Shown here one piece after another: positions 10,785 through 22,059 of a DNA stretch of 64,000 nucleotides. The DNA comes from Symbiodinium microadriaticum (lineage: Eukaryota > Sar > Dinophyceae > Suessiales > Symbiodiniaceae): assembly GCA_001939145.1 (NCBI GenBank), contig LSRX01000263.1, positions 109,961 to 173,960 on the forward strand, read 5' to 3'. Both the position numbers and the translations under genes were made by a program. The notes under the pieces are model-generated. The model did not search any database, was not told where the DNA came from, and saw only the letters and a list, made by a program, of their open reading frames with translations. How positions within the stretch are numbered: the first letter of the stretch is position 1; every line of letters starts with the position of its first letter.

Positions 10785-13700
10785 ATGGAAGAGGCGACAC
10801 CGAAGGTCATTGAACATGTGGACCAGGTCGAAGCTGTTGTCAAAAAGGGGCGGTAGCTGGGGGGAGAGGTGGAGAGAGCAGCGTTTGATGCAGCCTTGGC
10901 CCGTTTGAGGTGCTTCAGAGCCATCAAGTGGAACTCTTGGAGCGCCTGGAGCTTTGGCTCCATGCCTTGGACTCTCGTCTTTTGGAGAACCGCAACGGCC
11001 AGGCCGGTCCGGAGCCCGACTGTGCTTTGAGCCTTCTTTGTGTCTTGCTTGCGCTTTGCTTGCGCTTTGGGTTCCTTTTTTCCAGGTGCACTGGCACCGC
11101 GCTGGTGGCATGCCGGAGGATGTCTCGTTGTCGTCGAAGGAGCTGGGGAGGGTCGCCTCGGTGGCCTCGGAGGGAAGCTTTGTGGGGAAGCGGCGCCGCT
11201 CCCCGCTTCCGCGTGTCCAGCACACCCCGAGCCTGAACAGCTACGACCAGGCCGGTTCGACCGACATGTTCGGTCAGGCTCTCTAATGTGGCATACTGTA
11301 GACATCCGTGTGTGGTGACATGCGCCTTCATTTAGCTCGGTTTGATATCCTCTGTTGTTCCCACGGCTGATGTGCTGCGCTCAAGGTCTTGCCGTTTTGA
11401 TTTTGATTCCGGGTTTTTGCCGCCAGGGCGGCAATCAGTTGTGATAGATGCTGATAAGCTGTCCTGTAAGGCACGTTTGGCTCACAGCCGCGTGGTTGAA
11501 GAAGCCGAGAAGAAAAACATGCAGCTGCGCGAGTCCAGGAGTGCAAGACTGCATGTATGTGTCTTGGCCTCCGGAATCGTTTCATGGGGAGTTCGCGCCG
11601 TGCAGAGCGTGACGTCGATTGTGTAAGCAATTCTCACCGTATGTCCCGTTGTGGAAGCGGGATGCAAAGCATCGAGTCTCAGAAACGTCGAATTGAGGTC
11701 AGCACTATGCGCAGGCGATCGTCGATTCTAAAACCTGCACGTTTCTCTTCGGCTTTGCAGTGCTCACGAACTCGCTGCTTTTGGGAACTCTGTCATGACT
11801 TCGGTTTCCTGTAGTGCGGACGGCTGACTATTTTTTAGCATCTCCCCTCGTCACCCCGGCCCCAGATCGGATCAGAACACCTTTCTACAAGATCCAACTG
11901 TTGAGGTCGTGTTGCCTAGTATGTCTCAAGACTCAAGTAGTCTATCACACGCTCCTGGCAGCTCGGCACTTGAGGCATTCACTTGGAATGGCAGGCCGTA
12001 ACCAGAGATTTTTCCTCGGGGATTGAATTCTTCACGACGTTGCATACTATGTACTCGCTGCTGTTCACGCTGGAAGTTTGCTTGCGGCTGACGGCTGATG
12101 GGTGCAGGAAGTGCCTCGACTTTCCCCTCTTGCGTTGCGGTGTACGAACAGGGGAAGCCATACAAGAGGCACGAAGCAGTTTGATTTGACAAAGTTCAAT
12201 CAAAGTCTGAGGTATGTTTGGGAATCGTCTGACTGGGCTTGGAATTGGCTGGACATTTTCGTGGCTACTTGGCAGTGACGTGCAGTTTTGTGACTTCATC
12301 AGGTTCACCAGCATCATGTCAACATTCCCCCTGTGCACTCCCACATGTGGTGCACGGGATCTCGGCCTAAGCCAGCATTGTAGGAACGCCTGGACAATGG
12401 CGTTCAGTATGCGCAGGGGGACCGTCTCGCAAGCATGGTTGACGGTCCAACGAAGAGTTCCATGCTTGTGACTGATATGGATCGGGGACGCTCAATCCAC
12501 GTACCTGCATAATGGCCAACCCAAAGTACACCAAAACGCGGTTGTTTCCATCATTGGCCTCAATGATTCTGTACGGTTGCTGTAATCTGTCATTGCATGA
12601 GGATGTTCGAGGTTCGCCTCATCAGTTCTCGCCAAGCCTAAGTGTGTCTGGTCTGGCATCTCCCGACATGGGGCCAGATCATAGCCGGCAACGCCGGAGC
12701 CCGCGCTAGCGGAGGTGGGACGTTGACGAGCAGACTTTCAAAGACGTAAGGTCGATCATCACCATAGGTCAGGTTTCATGTTCCGAAGCTGTCCGATGCC
12801 ATCATATTGATCATTCCGGGACTGGCGCAAGGGTCGACGCTTGTTGTTAGAGCGACTGCATATGCAGCCTTTCTTGAGAAAGGGTTCAGGTATCTCGACT
12901 CAGGCAGCGAGGGTCTGCAAGTGATTGCGTGCGTGACCATGTGCTCATGAGTGCATGCGTGCAGGAGGCTTCCCTAGAAGTGTAACTTGTTGGGGTTCCT
13001 TTTCGAAGGTTGGAAGGCGTGTAGTCTGAGGCTGCAAGGTTGTGCCCACGTGTTTTCATGCCGCCTCCATGCAGTCAAGTTTTCGAGCTTAGACTATTTC
13101 GGTTGTGTTCGGCTTCCGCTTTGGGCCAGTCAAGCATGGTGCTGCAGCCCGGTCGATTCCGGACATATGTGTATGTGTGGAAACGCTAGATTTGGCGCGA
13201 GTAGTTTCCACATTACAGGAGGCCAGGACCCAAGCCTGACACGACGACAGCAGGAGGCCAGGACCCAAGCATCAGTGACGAGAAGAGGCCAGGACCCCGC
13301 GACGACAAGAGGCCAGGCCCCAAGCCTCACGCGACGACAAGAGGCCAGGACCCAAGCCTCACGCGACGACAGCAGGAGGCCAGGACCCAAGCCTCACGCG
13401 ACGACAGCAGGCCCAAGCCTCAGCGACGACAAGAGGCCAGAATCGTAGTCACCCTAAAAACCAGGTATTGGGCCTCCGCTTGGGCCAGTCAAGCACCTTT
13501 TGCTGCAGCCCGGCTTATCCCGGGCCTGTGTGTGTGTGTGTAAACGCCTAGACATGGCGTTCAGTATGCGCAGGGGGACCGTCTCGCAAGCATGGTTGAC
13601 GGTCCAACGAAGAGGGCCATGCTTGTGACTGATATGGATCGGGGACGCTCAATCCACGTACCTGCATAATGGCCAACCCAAAGTACACCAAAACGCGGTT

Positions 13701-15600
13701 GTTTCCATCATTGGCCTCAATGATTCTGTACGGTTGCTGTAATCTGTCATTGCATGAGGATGTTCGAGGTTCGCCTCATCAGTTCTCGCCAAGCCTAAAT
13801 GTGTGTATGTATGTACGTACGTACGTGCGTACGTACGTACGTACGTAGGTAGGTAGGTAGGTAGGTAGGTAGGTAGGCAGGTAGGTAGGTAGGTAGGTAG
13901 GTAGGTAGGTACGTAGGTAGGTAGGTAGGTAGGTAGGTAGGTAGGTAGGTAGGTAGGTAGGTAGGTACGTAGGTAGGTAGGTAGGTAGGTAGGTAGGTAG
14001 GTAGGTAGGTAGGTATGTATGTATGTATACCTGAAGGACATGTCAGATATGCTGCCCAGAGCCTGTCCAGAGTATAATTAGGTGTGGTATGGATGTGTTG
14101 TCATGATGCAGTGCATTCCCTTTTTTGTGATACTGGTGCTGGCCAGCTGGCAACATGCCATGGTAGCACATCTCAGGTGATGTCTTCCTGGGTGGAGCTG
14201 GCATCGGAGCTGCTCAACAATGGGCAGAGTGGCTTGCTGCAAAAATTTAGCCTCGAGTCAGTAACGAGGAAGTTTTGGTGGCCATACTCCCGACACAACC
14301 TTGATGTCAATTGTGTTGCTTTCTTGACTGCCTCCCTGTGCATTGCAGCCGAATGTGTGTTCAAGGCATGACCTCTTCTACCAACAGCAGCCTGGCTGCC
14401 TCCACATGTCGCTTTGTGCATGACTGTTGCAGAATCCGCCGGATTGTCAGGTAACCTGCGCATCCTCAGGCTCTTGCGTGTGGGCAAGCTGGTGCGCGTG
14501 CTTTGCCTTTCAAGGGCCTCTTTTCGGCCTCGGCCGGGGTGTGGGTATGACTTCTTCTTTGGAGCATCTTGCCTTAAAGACCAGCTTGCAACTTGCAAGG
14601 TCGTACGTGTGTTCCGCGTGGTCAAGTTCTTTCGGAGTCTGCGGACTCTGGTGCAATCATTGATGGGGACGATGAAATCACTGTTCTGGGCCATGATTCT
14701 ACTGGCGCTTATTATCTATATCTTTTCTATTCTGTTTACAGATGCCGTCATCGACTACGTGCGCGAGTCGGGTGTCGTGGAGCTGAACGACACAGTCTTG
14801 GAGCAATCTTTCGGAACACTCTATGAGTCGTACTTGACGCTTTTCCGATCGATTTCAAACGGAGTCACATGGGGTGAGCCAGCAAGTGCCCTGTCGCGAA
14901 TTCCCGAAGGACGGCTTGTGTGGCATGGAGTTCACGGTTCATGCAGCGATGCACCCGAAACCCCATCAGTGATTCCGAGTGCATGAAGGGCAAGAGCTAC
15001 AGCCATGCTACAGCCGTGAGTGCTAAAAGGACTAGAGCCTTGTTGATGCAAGGATGCCGCCCATGGGGAGTAATCTGGTTTCCTGTTGGCGGTGCTTCGT
15101 CGTCCTGGGTAGTCATATGGCCCCTCACTCATTCATTCTTTTCATGTTGCATGCAGACCGTGGAGAAAGGCATGTGCATAGATCTAATCGCCTCACAACG
15201 ACAACCTCTAATTGTAACTGTGCCTTGAAGCTAGAACAACCTCTTTATCTGTAAGCATTCAGAACCTCGTCGTCAGGCAGCACCACGAGCTTCGGCTTAG
15301 TCAGATGAACTTTCGAACCCCTGCTGTTGACCATGAGAAATCAGAAAGTCAAGGGCAGGCTAATTCCAGTCCAACTGACATCCGATTCGAGTCGCTGTTT
15401 TGAGATGCAACCTGCGACAAGCTACATTGTTCGTACGTGTTCGCACCTCTTGTAATTATCCACGTGGGCAGCTGAGGAGTCTAGGAATGGAGCACTTGCA
15501 GCAAGCTGAACGAGTGCGCTGTGCATTGCAGGAACGATCTGGGTGCAGCTCTTCCACTTCTACATTGCCTTCTGCAGTTTCTTTTCGTTTAAGAGAGGCA
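10785..15600 (+). CDS. Gene C: voltage-gated cation channel, N-terminus and S1-S6
   Basis: The start is taken at 10785 because GCCATGGA is shared with the starts of D and E. The N-terminal helix exon near 10903-11030 ([20 protein letters not shown]) matches VLRSHQEEITVLLDTWM of E. A Ser-rich segment at about 11090-11286 may be a further exon. S1 is near 11750-11800 ([12 protein letters not shown]), S2 about 12020-12110 ([13 protein letters not shown]), S3 split between 12212-12263 and 14177 on ([13 protein letters not shown]), S4 split between 14451-14497 and 14600 on, and S5 plus pore (RSISNGVTW) run to about 14873. S6 is 15532-15600 ([13 protein letters not shown]). Intron 12264-14176 is GC-AG; 14498-14599 is GT-AG. 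S4 has ten basic residues. Exons between the N-terminus and S1 are only partly resolved. Confidence 0.75.
12385..12647. repeat. 263-bp direct repeat, copy 1
   Basis: Nearly identical to 13543-13805. Visible differences are at the left edge (TGGACAATGG against TAGACATGG), GTTCC against GGGCC in the middle, and one base at the right edge. It lies in the GC-AG intron of gene C, so it is non-coding. Confidence 0.95.
13219..13448. repeat. Minisatellite, about seven units of 24-35 bp
   Basis: Units share AGGCCAGGACCCAAGC followed by CTCACGCGACGACA and an AGC or AAG end. Units vary in length by internal deletion. It lies between the two copies of the 263-bp repeat in the same intron. Confidence 0.9.
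13543..13805. repeat. 263-bp direct repeat, copy 2
   Basis: Second copy of the sequence at 12385-12647, in the same orientation. Its right end passes directly into the GTAG/GTAC tetranucleotide array. Confidence 0.95.
13799..14028. repeat. GTAG/GTAC tetranucleotide microsatellite
   Basis: About 230 bases of GTAG units with GTAC and GTAT variants, strongly biased to one variant in the centre. The antisense frame gives a Tyr-Leu-Pro-Thr repeat ORF that is not a gene. Confidence 0.97.
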
Positions 15601-16392
15601 TCTGCATGTATGATTCTCATTGCTTTGCATACTGATCTTGGACGTCAGCGATGATTCGCTTGCAACAGAGGCTTCGCCGTCCTCAATGTAATTTGGCCGC
15701 ACGGGATATGGTCATGATTTCGTAGAAGAGCAGTTCGGCGTCTCAGCTACCTGGTGATGTACAGATGTTTCGTGAAAGATGGTCGCTTCGAAGGGTGTGC
15801 AGTTCCCCAATGTACTACGAAAGTCCGTGACCTCTCAAAAGTAAGTGGTCGGCATCTTCAACTTCCAAGTCCCGAAACAAGCCATGCGCTTCCGTGTGAG
15901 TGGTTGTGCTTCGTAACAGCAGTCCTTGTCGATGCGAGCCGATGTGAAGCCTTCCTGTAGCATGTGCCGTACTATCGTCCTTCAAACAGGTGGCATTGCT
16001 CGTGCGTGGCAGTGATGTTCCGTTGTGTGGGGCAAAGTGGGTGGTTCCGCCGTTCCTGTTGCGCTGTTCGCTTGGGGGCTTTTGGCACAGGTGTCACAGG
16101 AACAAAGAAAAGTAGCCAGGTAGTCAGTTAGATAGCTAATGTGGTTTAGCCCTGAGTGATTGGGCCAGAAGGAGTTTGACCCCTGCCTCAGAGATGGAAC
16201 TTCAGAAACCCAAGAGTCGTCGCGCGAGATCGTAAAGTGATGTCTCAAGCTCTGTTCGTTAGGCAGCGCTTCCGCACTCATGTCAGATGGTTTCCCTCCT
16301 TTTGAAACGAGGGTTTATGAGGTGTCCTGTCCATTTGGGGGCTGCTGGCACCGGAACAAAGTTAGTTAGTTAGTTCGATGATGACGCGCGAG
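15601..16392. other. Gene C intron with LINE 3'-UTR relic at about 16160-16380
   Basis: No exon is seen at 15601-16150. From 16167 the dispersed repeat GAAGGAGTTTGACCCCTG appears. It is followed at 16322-16375 by GTGTCCTGTCCATTTGGGGG and AACAAAGTTAGTTAGTTAG. The intron ends GCGCGAG at 16392, directly before the EF-hand exon, as in genes B and D. Confidence 0.6.
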
Positions 16393-18652
16393 GTCATGAC
16401 TGGTGTTTTCTGCAATAGCGCTATCAAAGCGGCCGAACGTGACCATGAAATGTTAGCATCTTGGCTGCATCTGACGGTCACAGTGCAGATGTGACTTCCA
16501 GAGCACGTGCTTACTGCATGTTGTGAGAGAGAGAGAGCAGTGTGTAGAAACAGGTCTGACCCGGGACGGCAGGTTCACTTCAGGTGTACAGTTTCGAGTC
16601 CATTTGCGCTTGTGCTGCACCGAAGAAGGTGATGTCATTGGTGCAGAGCCGGCGCGAGCTGAAGGGCCAAGTTGCTAATCTGTTTCAAAGGATCGACGAA
16701 CGAGGATTGGGCCAGGCTTGTCGCGGAGAGAACATGCCGCAGCGGTAGGCTTAGCATTGGCGAATGGCGGCCATGTCATATTGCAGGTGACAATCGAAGA
16801 CTTTGAAAAGCATTTTGACGATGATGCTGTTATCGCTTTCTTTGAGTCACTGGAAGTTGGTGCCATGGATGCCTGGACGTTGTTCATGAGCCACTTGGCA
16901 GCCTTTGCTCGAAACGGAGTGTTGCGCACAGACACACACACACATGTGGATGGCCTTAGCTGCAGCATCAACCCCCGGACGATGCACCGAAGACTGGTCA
17001 AGCACGGTACCGATTTCTGGGTTTGTTTCGAGGTCCAGTGAACAGTTATAAACAGATCATCATGGCACAGCATGATGTCGTTTTGTGTGAGTAGTTATCT
17101 CTCTTCAGCATCAGGTTTGGACGTGGATGGTGACCACACCATCAGTGTTGAGGACAGTCGTGACTGCCTTGTAGCCCCGACGACTCCACATGTGCGATTG
17201 CAATCTGGAGGCTTAGACGGTCAAGCAGCGAAAGGCATTCTCGCTCATTCAATCACTCACTGACTCACTGACTCACTCGCTCACTCACTCACTCACTCAC
17301 TCACTCACTCACTCACGCACGCACGCACGCACGCACGCACGCATGCACTCACTCATGCACTCACTCACTTTCTCACTCTCTTCTCTCTTCTCTCTTCTCT
17401 CTTCTCTCTTCTCTCTTCTCTCTTCTCTCTTCTCTCTTCTCTCTTCTCTCTTCTCTCTTCTCTCTTCTCTCTTCTCTCTTCTCTCTTCTCTCTTCTCTCT
17501 TCTCTCTTCTCTCTTCTCTTCTCTCTCTTTCGCTCTCTCTCTCTTTCTCTCTCTGTCTCTCTTGCTCTCTCGCTCTCTCTCCTCTCTCTCCTCTCTCTCA
17601 CGCTCTCTCTCTCTCTCCCTCTCTCTTTCTCTTACGTTCGCAGTCACGCAGGCACTCGTTCTCCCGCCCACCCTCATTCTCGAGCTTCACCATCATGTTT
17701 CAGCACAACTTCATTCGGCATTTTCATTTTCACTTACACTCTCACCGCCTCACTCCTGTTCACTTGCTCACTGTCTCAGCTTAATCGCTTTATCCACCCA
17801 TTCACTCAACTCAGCTCATGCTTTCGCTCTCGTATTCGCTTGCTTTACTCGCTGCATTGGCACCACTACCCGTCACCTTCCGCTATCAGTAGGCTACTCT
17901 TTAATCGAGCTGCAGATGTTGGTCGCCTGCTCATTTACTCGAGCCATCTCCTGCGCTCATTATGCCATTTCGTCATCCAAACTTTGCATTCCTTTAACAA
18001 GTTCTTGACTCGAAGAGCGGGCTCAATTCCACATTCACTTATTGACTGCCTTGCCCCACTCTGCCCATTTCACGCTCACTACGCACAAGTGTTCATTTCT
18101 TGCGCAGCTGGTTGCAGGAGTTCACAGAGCGCTGCCTGAAGCTTCACGGCCCGGCTCGCTCAGCAGATCTTTATGCGCTGCGGCACCTTTCGGTGTCCCG
18201 GCCATTTGTAAGTCTGGCGAGTACGTTTTGGCATGCGGCAGCGGAATGCTTCTAGATGCGCGTCTGCAAGGGTGCTATTGTGGATTGCAAAGCCTGACGC
18301 TTAGCTTGAGAAAGGACAAGCACTCCACGCAGTTGGATCACATTGAAGACTTTCAGAAGCGTCCCTCGGCAATGTTGCTCAGGGTCTCATCATGTGACAT
18401 ACTTGTTGATAGTGCAGGGCCATTTTCGGTTCACGACGGGTTGATGCTCATGTGATTTGATCTCGGTTGCTCAGAATGGCATTCGCGACAGGTTGCAACA
18501 AACGGCTGGACCAGCTGTCCAGAGCGATGTCTGTGCACGCGAAGGAGGTCGACGACGAAGAAGATACGGAGGTGCTGCAGTGGAATGCCATTCATTTGTC
18601 TGTGTCATGTTCTGTCCACGGTCAGGGACGTGCCGATACGAGAGTTTATTGA
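16393..18652 (+). CDS. Gene C: EF-hand and C-terminal exons
   Basis: Exons: 16393-about 16450 (VMTGVFCNSAIKAAERDHEM), about 16650-16715 (LKGQVANLFQRIDERGLGQ), 16787-16889 (VTIEDFEKHFDDDAV continuing through AFFESLEVGAMDAWTLF), 17115-17152 (LDVDGDHTISVE), 18118-about 18205 (EFTERCLKLHGPARSADLYA) and a tail of about 18491-18652 (RLDQLSRAMSVHAKEVDDEE). Introns 16716-16786 and 16890-17114 are GC-AG; 17153-18117 is GA-AG. EF2 is canonical (DVDGDHTISVEE after splicing). The tail exon is the least certain part: it resembles the coils of A, B, D and E only in position and charge. Confidence 0.72.
17250..17635. repeat. Compound microsatellite: CTCA, CACG, CTTCTCT and CT arrays
   Basis: Within intron 17153-18117. 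CTCA units (to about 17312) and CACG units (about 17313-17342) are followed by a nearly perfect TCTTCTC heptamer array at about 17378-17520, then degenerate CT. The heptamer array leaves long Ser/Leu or Arg/Glu ORFs open on both strands; these are not genes. Confidence 0.95.
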
Positions 18653-19873
18653 GGTTGTAGGTCTAGGTTACCCTTCCCGGACCTTGTTGGTTTGATGTGG
18701 CACGCTACACCGGACGTGGTATGATGTGACGTGGCTGTGGTGATCGCTCCCTAATTGAACGCATCCAAGAATGATGCTCTACGAGATGGAGGGCTTGAGA
18801 ACTCAATGAACTTTTTGGCATTTCATGAAGATTATTTTGAAGACCATTTCCCGCCATGGAGAACTTGGCTCGATGTTTCACAAACACATTCACTGTAAAG
18901 GGGGGTGTTATTTCAGAGGCTTCCGTCATCCTTATCGGGGAGGAGTCGGGAACGGAACAGTTCAAGAAGAGATCCTCGTGACCTTACTTTGCTCTTGGCC
19001 CAGGTCCTGAAGAACTGGCTATAGCACTGACCTTCAAGGCTGTGCGGTTCATTTCTTCGGTCTGTTTCACCGGCCTGCCGCAATTGACTGCACGCACATG
19101 TTGCAATCGGAAATAAGCTGCCCAGTGTGCAAGACTGCGTTGCCGATGCTTCCTTGTTGGGTGCAGACAGCGGCTGTTCAGATGTGCTGCACACGCAGCA
19201 CGTGTCTTCACCTTTACCCTCAATGAGGGTCTCGTGACGTACCTTCTCGGACAGACGTCCGTAACAGAAGCTGAAAACATGCGTTGGCAGTTCTTCGTGA
19301 TAGGCTCAGCGCTGGAGACCATGCAGGACATACATTCCTCTTGCTTGATTGGGCTGGCATCTTGGGGGAAGCTACATGGACACATTATATGCATGTGCAT
19401 GTGTGCCTTTTCATGCATGCTTCCATGATCCAGTGCGGGTGTCGTTTTCCATATTGTATTGGGCGAACGTGCATCCATGCTGAGGGCCTGTACTCGCAGA
19501 TCGGTTTATGACGCAGTTGATGTGTCCACATGTATGTGCAACTGGTCAAGGCGAGACCGCATCGACTGCCGCTCCAGCCAGGCCAATGGAGCCAAGGGGA
19601 ATGAATTTTCAGGGCTTCTATGCAAGACAGGTACTCAGATGTTGTGCACCAGCCGAACGGGAATTGGGGTTGTGCATCTTTGCAGGTCGTCTCGTGAGGT
19701 GCCCCGTTCTCAGGATTGCTTGAAATCAGTGAAAAGCGGGGTTTGGCGACATCGCACGGTTTCCTGCAGTTCACTTTGAGTTTGAGAGGTGCCTGCTTTT
19801 GATGCCCAGAGACATACTGTTTAGGGGGTTTTGGAGGGCCACAGGAGTTCTCTGACCAGGGGCCTCTCCAGCC
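18653..19873. other. Spacer between genes C and D; no gene seen
   Basis: No homology to the array, to the LINE families or to any family I recognise. Short ORFs occur on both strands with no support. The last 20 bases before the gene D start contain CTCTCCAGCCATGG, where the AG could serve as a trans-splice acceptor. Confidence 0.5.
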
Positions 19874-21525
19874 ATGGAGCCGCCCGCGGACAAAGCCGCA
19901 GAGAGGGAGGAAGTGGTCGTAGCAGAGGTTCTTTCAGCCCACCGGAAGGAGATGGCAGCTTTGCTGAACGACTGGATGTCCAAACTGGAGTACACCTTGG
20001 TGATGTCGAACTTGCCCTCGGGTGCCAGGTCCCCGATCCCACGCCTGCTATCTAAATCCACTCGGTTTGGGGCTAAGCCATCGAAATCTTCGACCAGAGG
20101 ACCTAGGTTTGAGGACGAGACCTTCCCCGACGATCAGCACTCTGCAGTGGACTCGGACCTAAGGGCCCCGACTCTCACTGAGCAGGACCAGTTCAAAGCA
20201 TCACCGGCCAGTGCATCGGACACCTCCGAGGAAGACGTAGTAGAGGGACATGGGATCCGAGCACCTAGACGCCTGGATAGCACGCTAAGCTATGAAGAGG
20301 CCAAGATGACTGATGTTGAAATTGCGCGGGCATGGAACATCGGAGCATCAGCAGGGCTCGCCAAGGCCAGCAGCATCCCTCTGGGTTGGTGGCACCCATT
20401 CCGGGAGCGAGTGGAATCTGTTATGAGCTCCCAGTGGTCGACTGCTTTTTGGACGTTGGCCATAGTCACGAACTCACTCTACCTTGGCATTCATCTTCAG
20501 TGGAGTTCAGAAAACAGAGAGTTCAGGTCTCATAGATATTTTGATGCAGTGCACCTGGGATATGCCATCTTGTTCACATTGGAGATGCTACTGCGTGTCA
20601 TCGCCGTTGGATGCTGGTCATACATAGTGGGGAAGGACTGGAAATGGAACTGGCTGGACTTGTTTGTTGTGGTGTCTTCCTGGTTTGAGATCGTAGCAGA
20701 CAGGCTCACCTCTGAAGGCGCTGATGACATGCTGGGGGCAAACACGAACTTGCGCATCATTAGGGTGCTTCGCCTGGGTCGTCTTGTGCGGGTGGTGCGC
20801 ATCGTCCGAGTGGTACGGCTCTTCCGCGCTTTGCGCACCTTAGTGGCTTCCCTCATGGGAACCCTGAAATCACTCTTCTGGTCTTTTCTGCTATTGTTCC
20901 TGGTGATATACATATTTGCCATACTCTTTACAGATGTGGCGTTGGACTATGCCATCGAGAACAACTCGTCGGATGAGGACTTAATGCAGGTGTCCGATTT
21001 GCAGAGCACACGGTAGGAATCATAGTCCGCCCGGTAAGTTTCCCCACAAGTTCAAGTGCTGACGTTCTGGGGGAAAGCCTGAAGGTACACTTTGGCAACC
21101 TGTACATCTCGATGAACACGCTGCTTGTAGAACATGGGTGTGATTTGAAGGTAAAGTGCTCTGCTTGTAGCTGCGAGGCTGCCTCAAACAACATCCTTCA
21201 AAGTAGGCCTTGCCGTGTGACACATATCTGCACTGTGCCGAGGCTCTTTCGTGCGATTTCCAACGGTATCGGTTGGGCACAGGCCGCAGATGCCTTCGCT
21301 CCGGCAGGCCTGGCATGCCTGGGCCTGTGCGGGATCTGGACTTCCCCACCAGCATGGGCCCGGTTTGTAAGTTGGATCAGCGACTTGAGCCTAAAACATG
21401 CTATCGTATACGCAAGCTATCCCACCAGAGCAGCCTTGAGTGAGAGGTGCGTTCTGGGTCCAGTGCTTCCAGTTGTACGTGGCCTTCTGCCTGCTGGCAT
21501 TGCTCAATGCTACTTGGTCAAGTCA
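19874..21525 (+). CDS. Gene D: voltage-gated cation channel, N-terminus and S1-S6 (most complete copy)
   Basis: The first exon (19874-20989) is uninterrupted for 372 codons. It starts MEPPADKAAEREE; residues 16-42 form the N-terminal helix (VLSAHRKEMAALLNDWMSKL); residues 45-150 are acidic and disordered. Pre-S1 helix and S1 follow (FWTLAIVTNSLYLGIHLQWS), then S2 (LGYAILFTLEMLLRVIAVGC), S3 (WLDLFVVVSSWFEIV), S4 with ten Arg at every third position, and S5 (LVIYIFAILFTDVALDY). Further exons: 21085-21119 (VHFGNLYISMN), 21243-about 21320 (pore, RAISNGIGW) and 21447-about 21525 (S6, QCFQLYVAFCLLALLNAT). Intron 20990-21084 is GT-AG; 21120-21242 is GC-AG. The pore has Gly where paralogues have Thr (NGIGW). 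Voltage-gated cation permeation is inferred from the family. Confidence 0.9.
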
Positions 21526-21803
21526 TGCCAAGTCCTAGTCGGCCTGCCATGGCCGAATACGACGAACGTTGCGCGCGTGTGCGCGCGCGGGACTCATGCG
21601 GTGCTTCACTTGTGATCGCATAGGCTTAGAATTACCGGTACCATTGCCCGAATCAGAGATAGAACGAGAACACGCAATTCGGGGATGAGAGCAATCGAAA
21701 GTGACAGTTCTGAATGCAGCTTGCTACATGTTTTGTAGTCGTGATCGACAGCATGGCCACACGCTCACAAGGATGACATGCACAGAGCGAGAAGTGTAGC
21801 AAG

Positions 21804-21977
21804 ATGAAACGAGTAAAGCAGTTCAAGGTGGAGGAGAGAGCACAGCTCATGATCGCCGCATTCTTGAGCATCTTGATGCTGCTCGCAATGATGTGCTTAA
21901 CATTCTATGGCGAGCGCGAGCCTCTTATGGTGATTGCAATCCTGCTTTCCTTCATCGCGAGCGAGTCTTCCTGTCAG
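21804..21977 (+). CDS. Unassigned hydrophobic ORF or exon, two possible membrane helices
   Basis: From ATG 21804 the frame reads a basic start (MKRVKQFKVEERAQ), then two hydrophobic stretches (AAFLSILMLLAMMCLTFY and LMVIAILLSFIA). It reaches CAG|GTGAG at about 21978, a good donor site. It lies in the intron between S6 and the EF-hands of gene D. No paralogue shows a counterpart and I do not recognise it. It could be an exon of D, part of a mobile element, or chance. Confidence 0.25.
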
Positions 21978-22059
21978 GTGAGAAAGAATTTACATGTAAC
22001 CTTCGTTGATTGCTCGCGCGTGACAGTGAAGTCTCCTCCCTACGCTTCCCGTCGTACTG

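Noticed and set aside
10676..11305. 209- and 177-codon antisense ORFs over the start of gene C
   Set aside because: The + strand there encodes the conserved N-terminal helix matching genes D and E, so the antisense frames are shadows.
17309..18008. Ser/Leu-rich + strand ORF and Arg/Glu-rich antisense ORF
   Set aside because: Both are products of the TCTTCTC heptamer and CT repeats inside a gene C intron.
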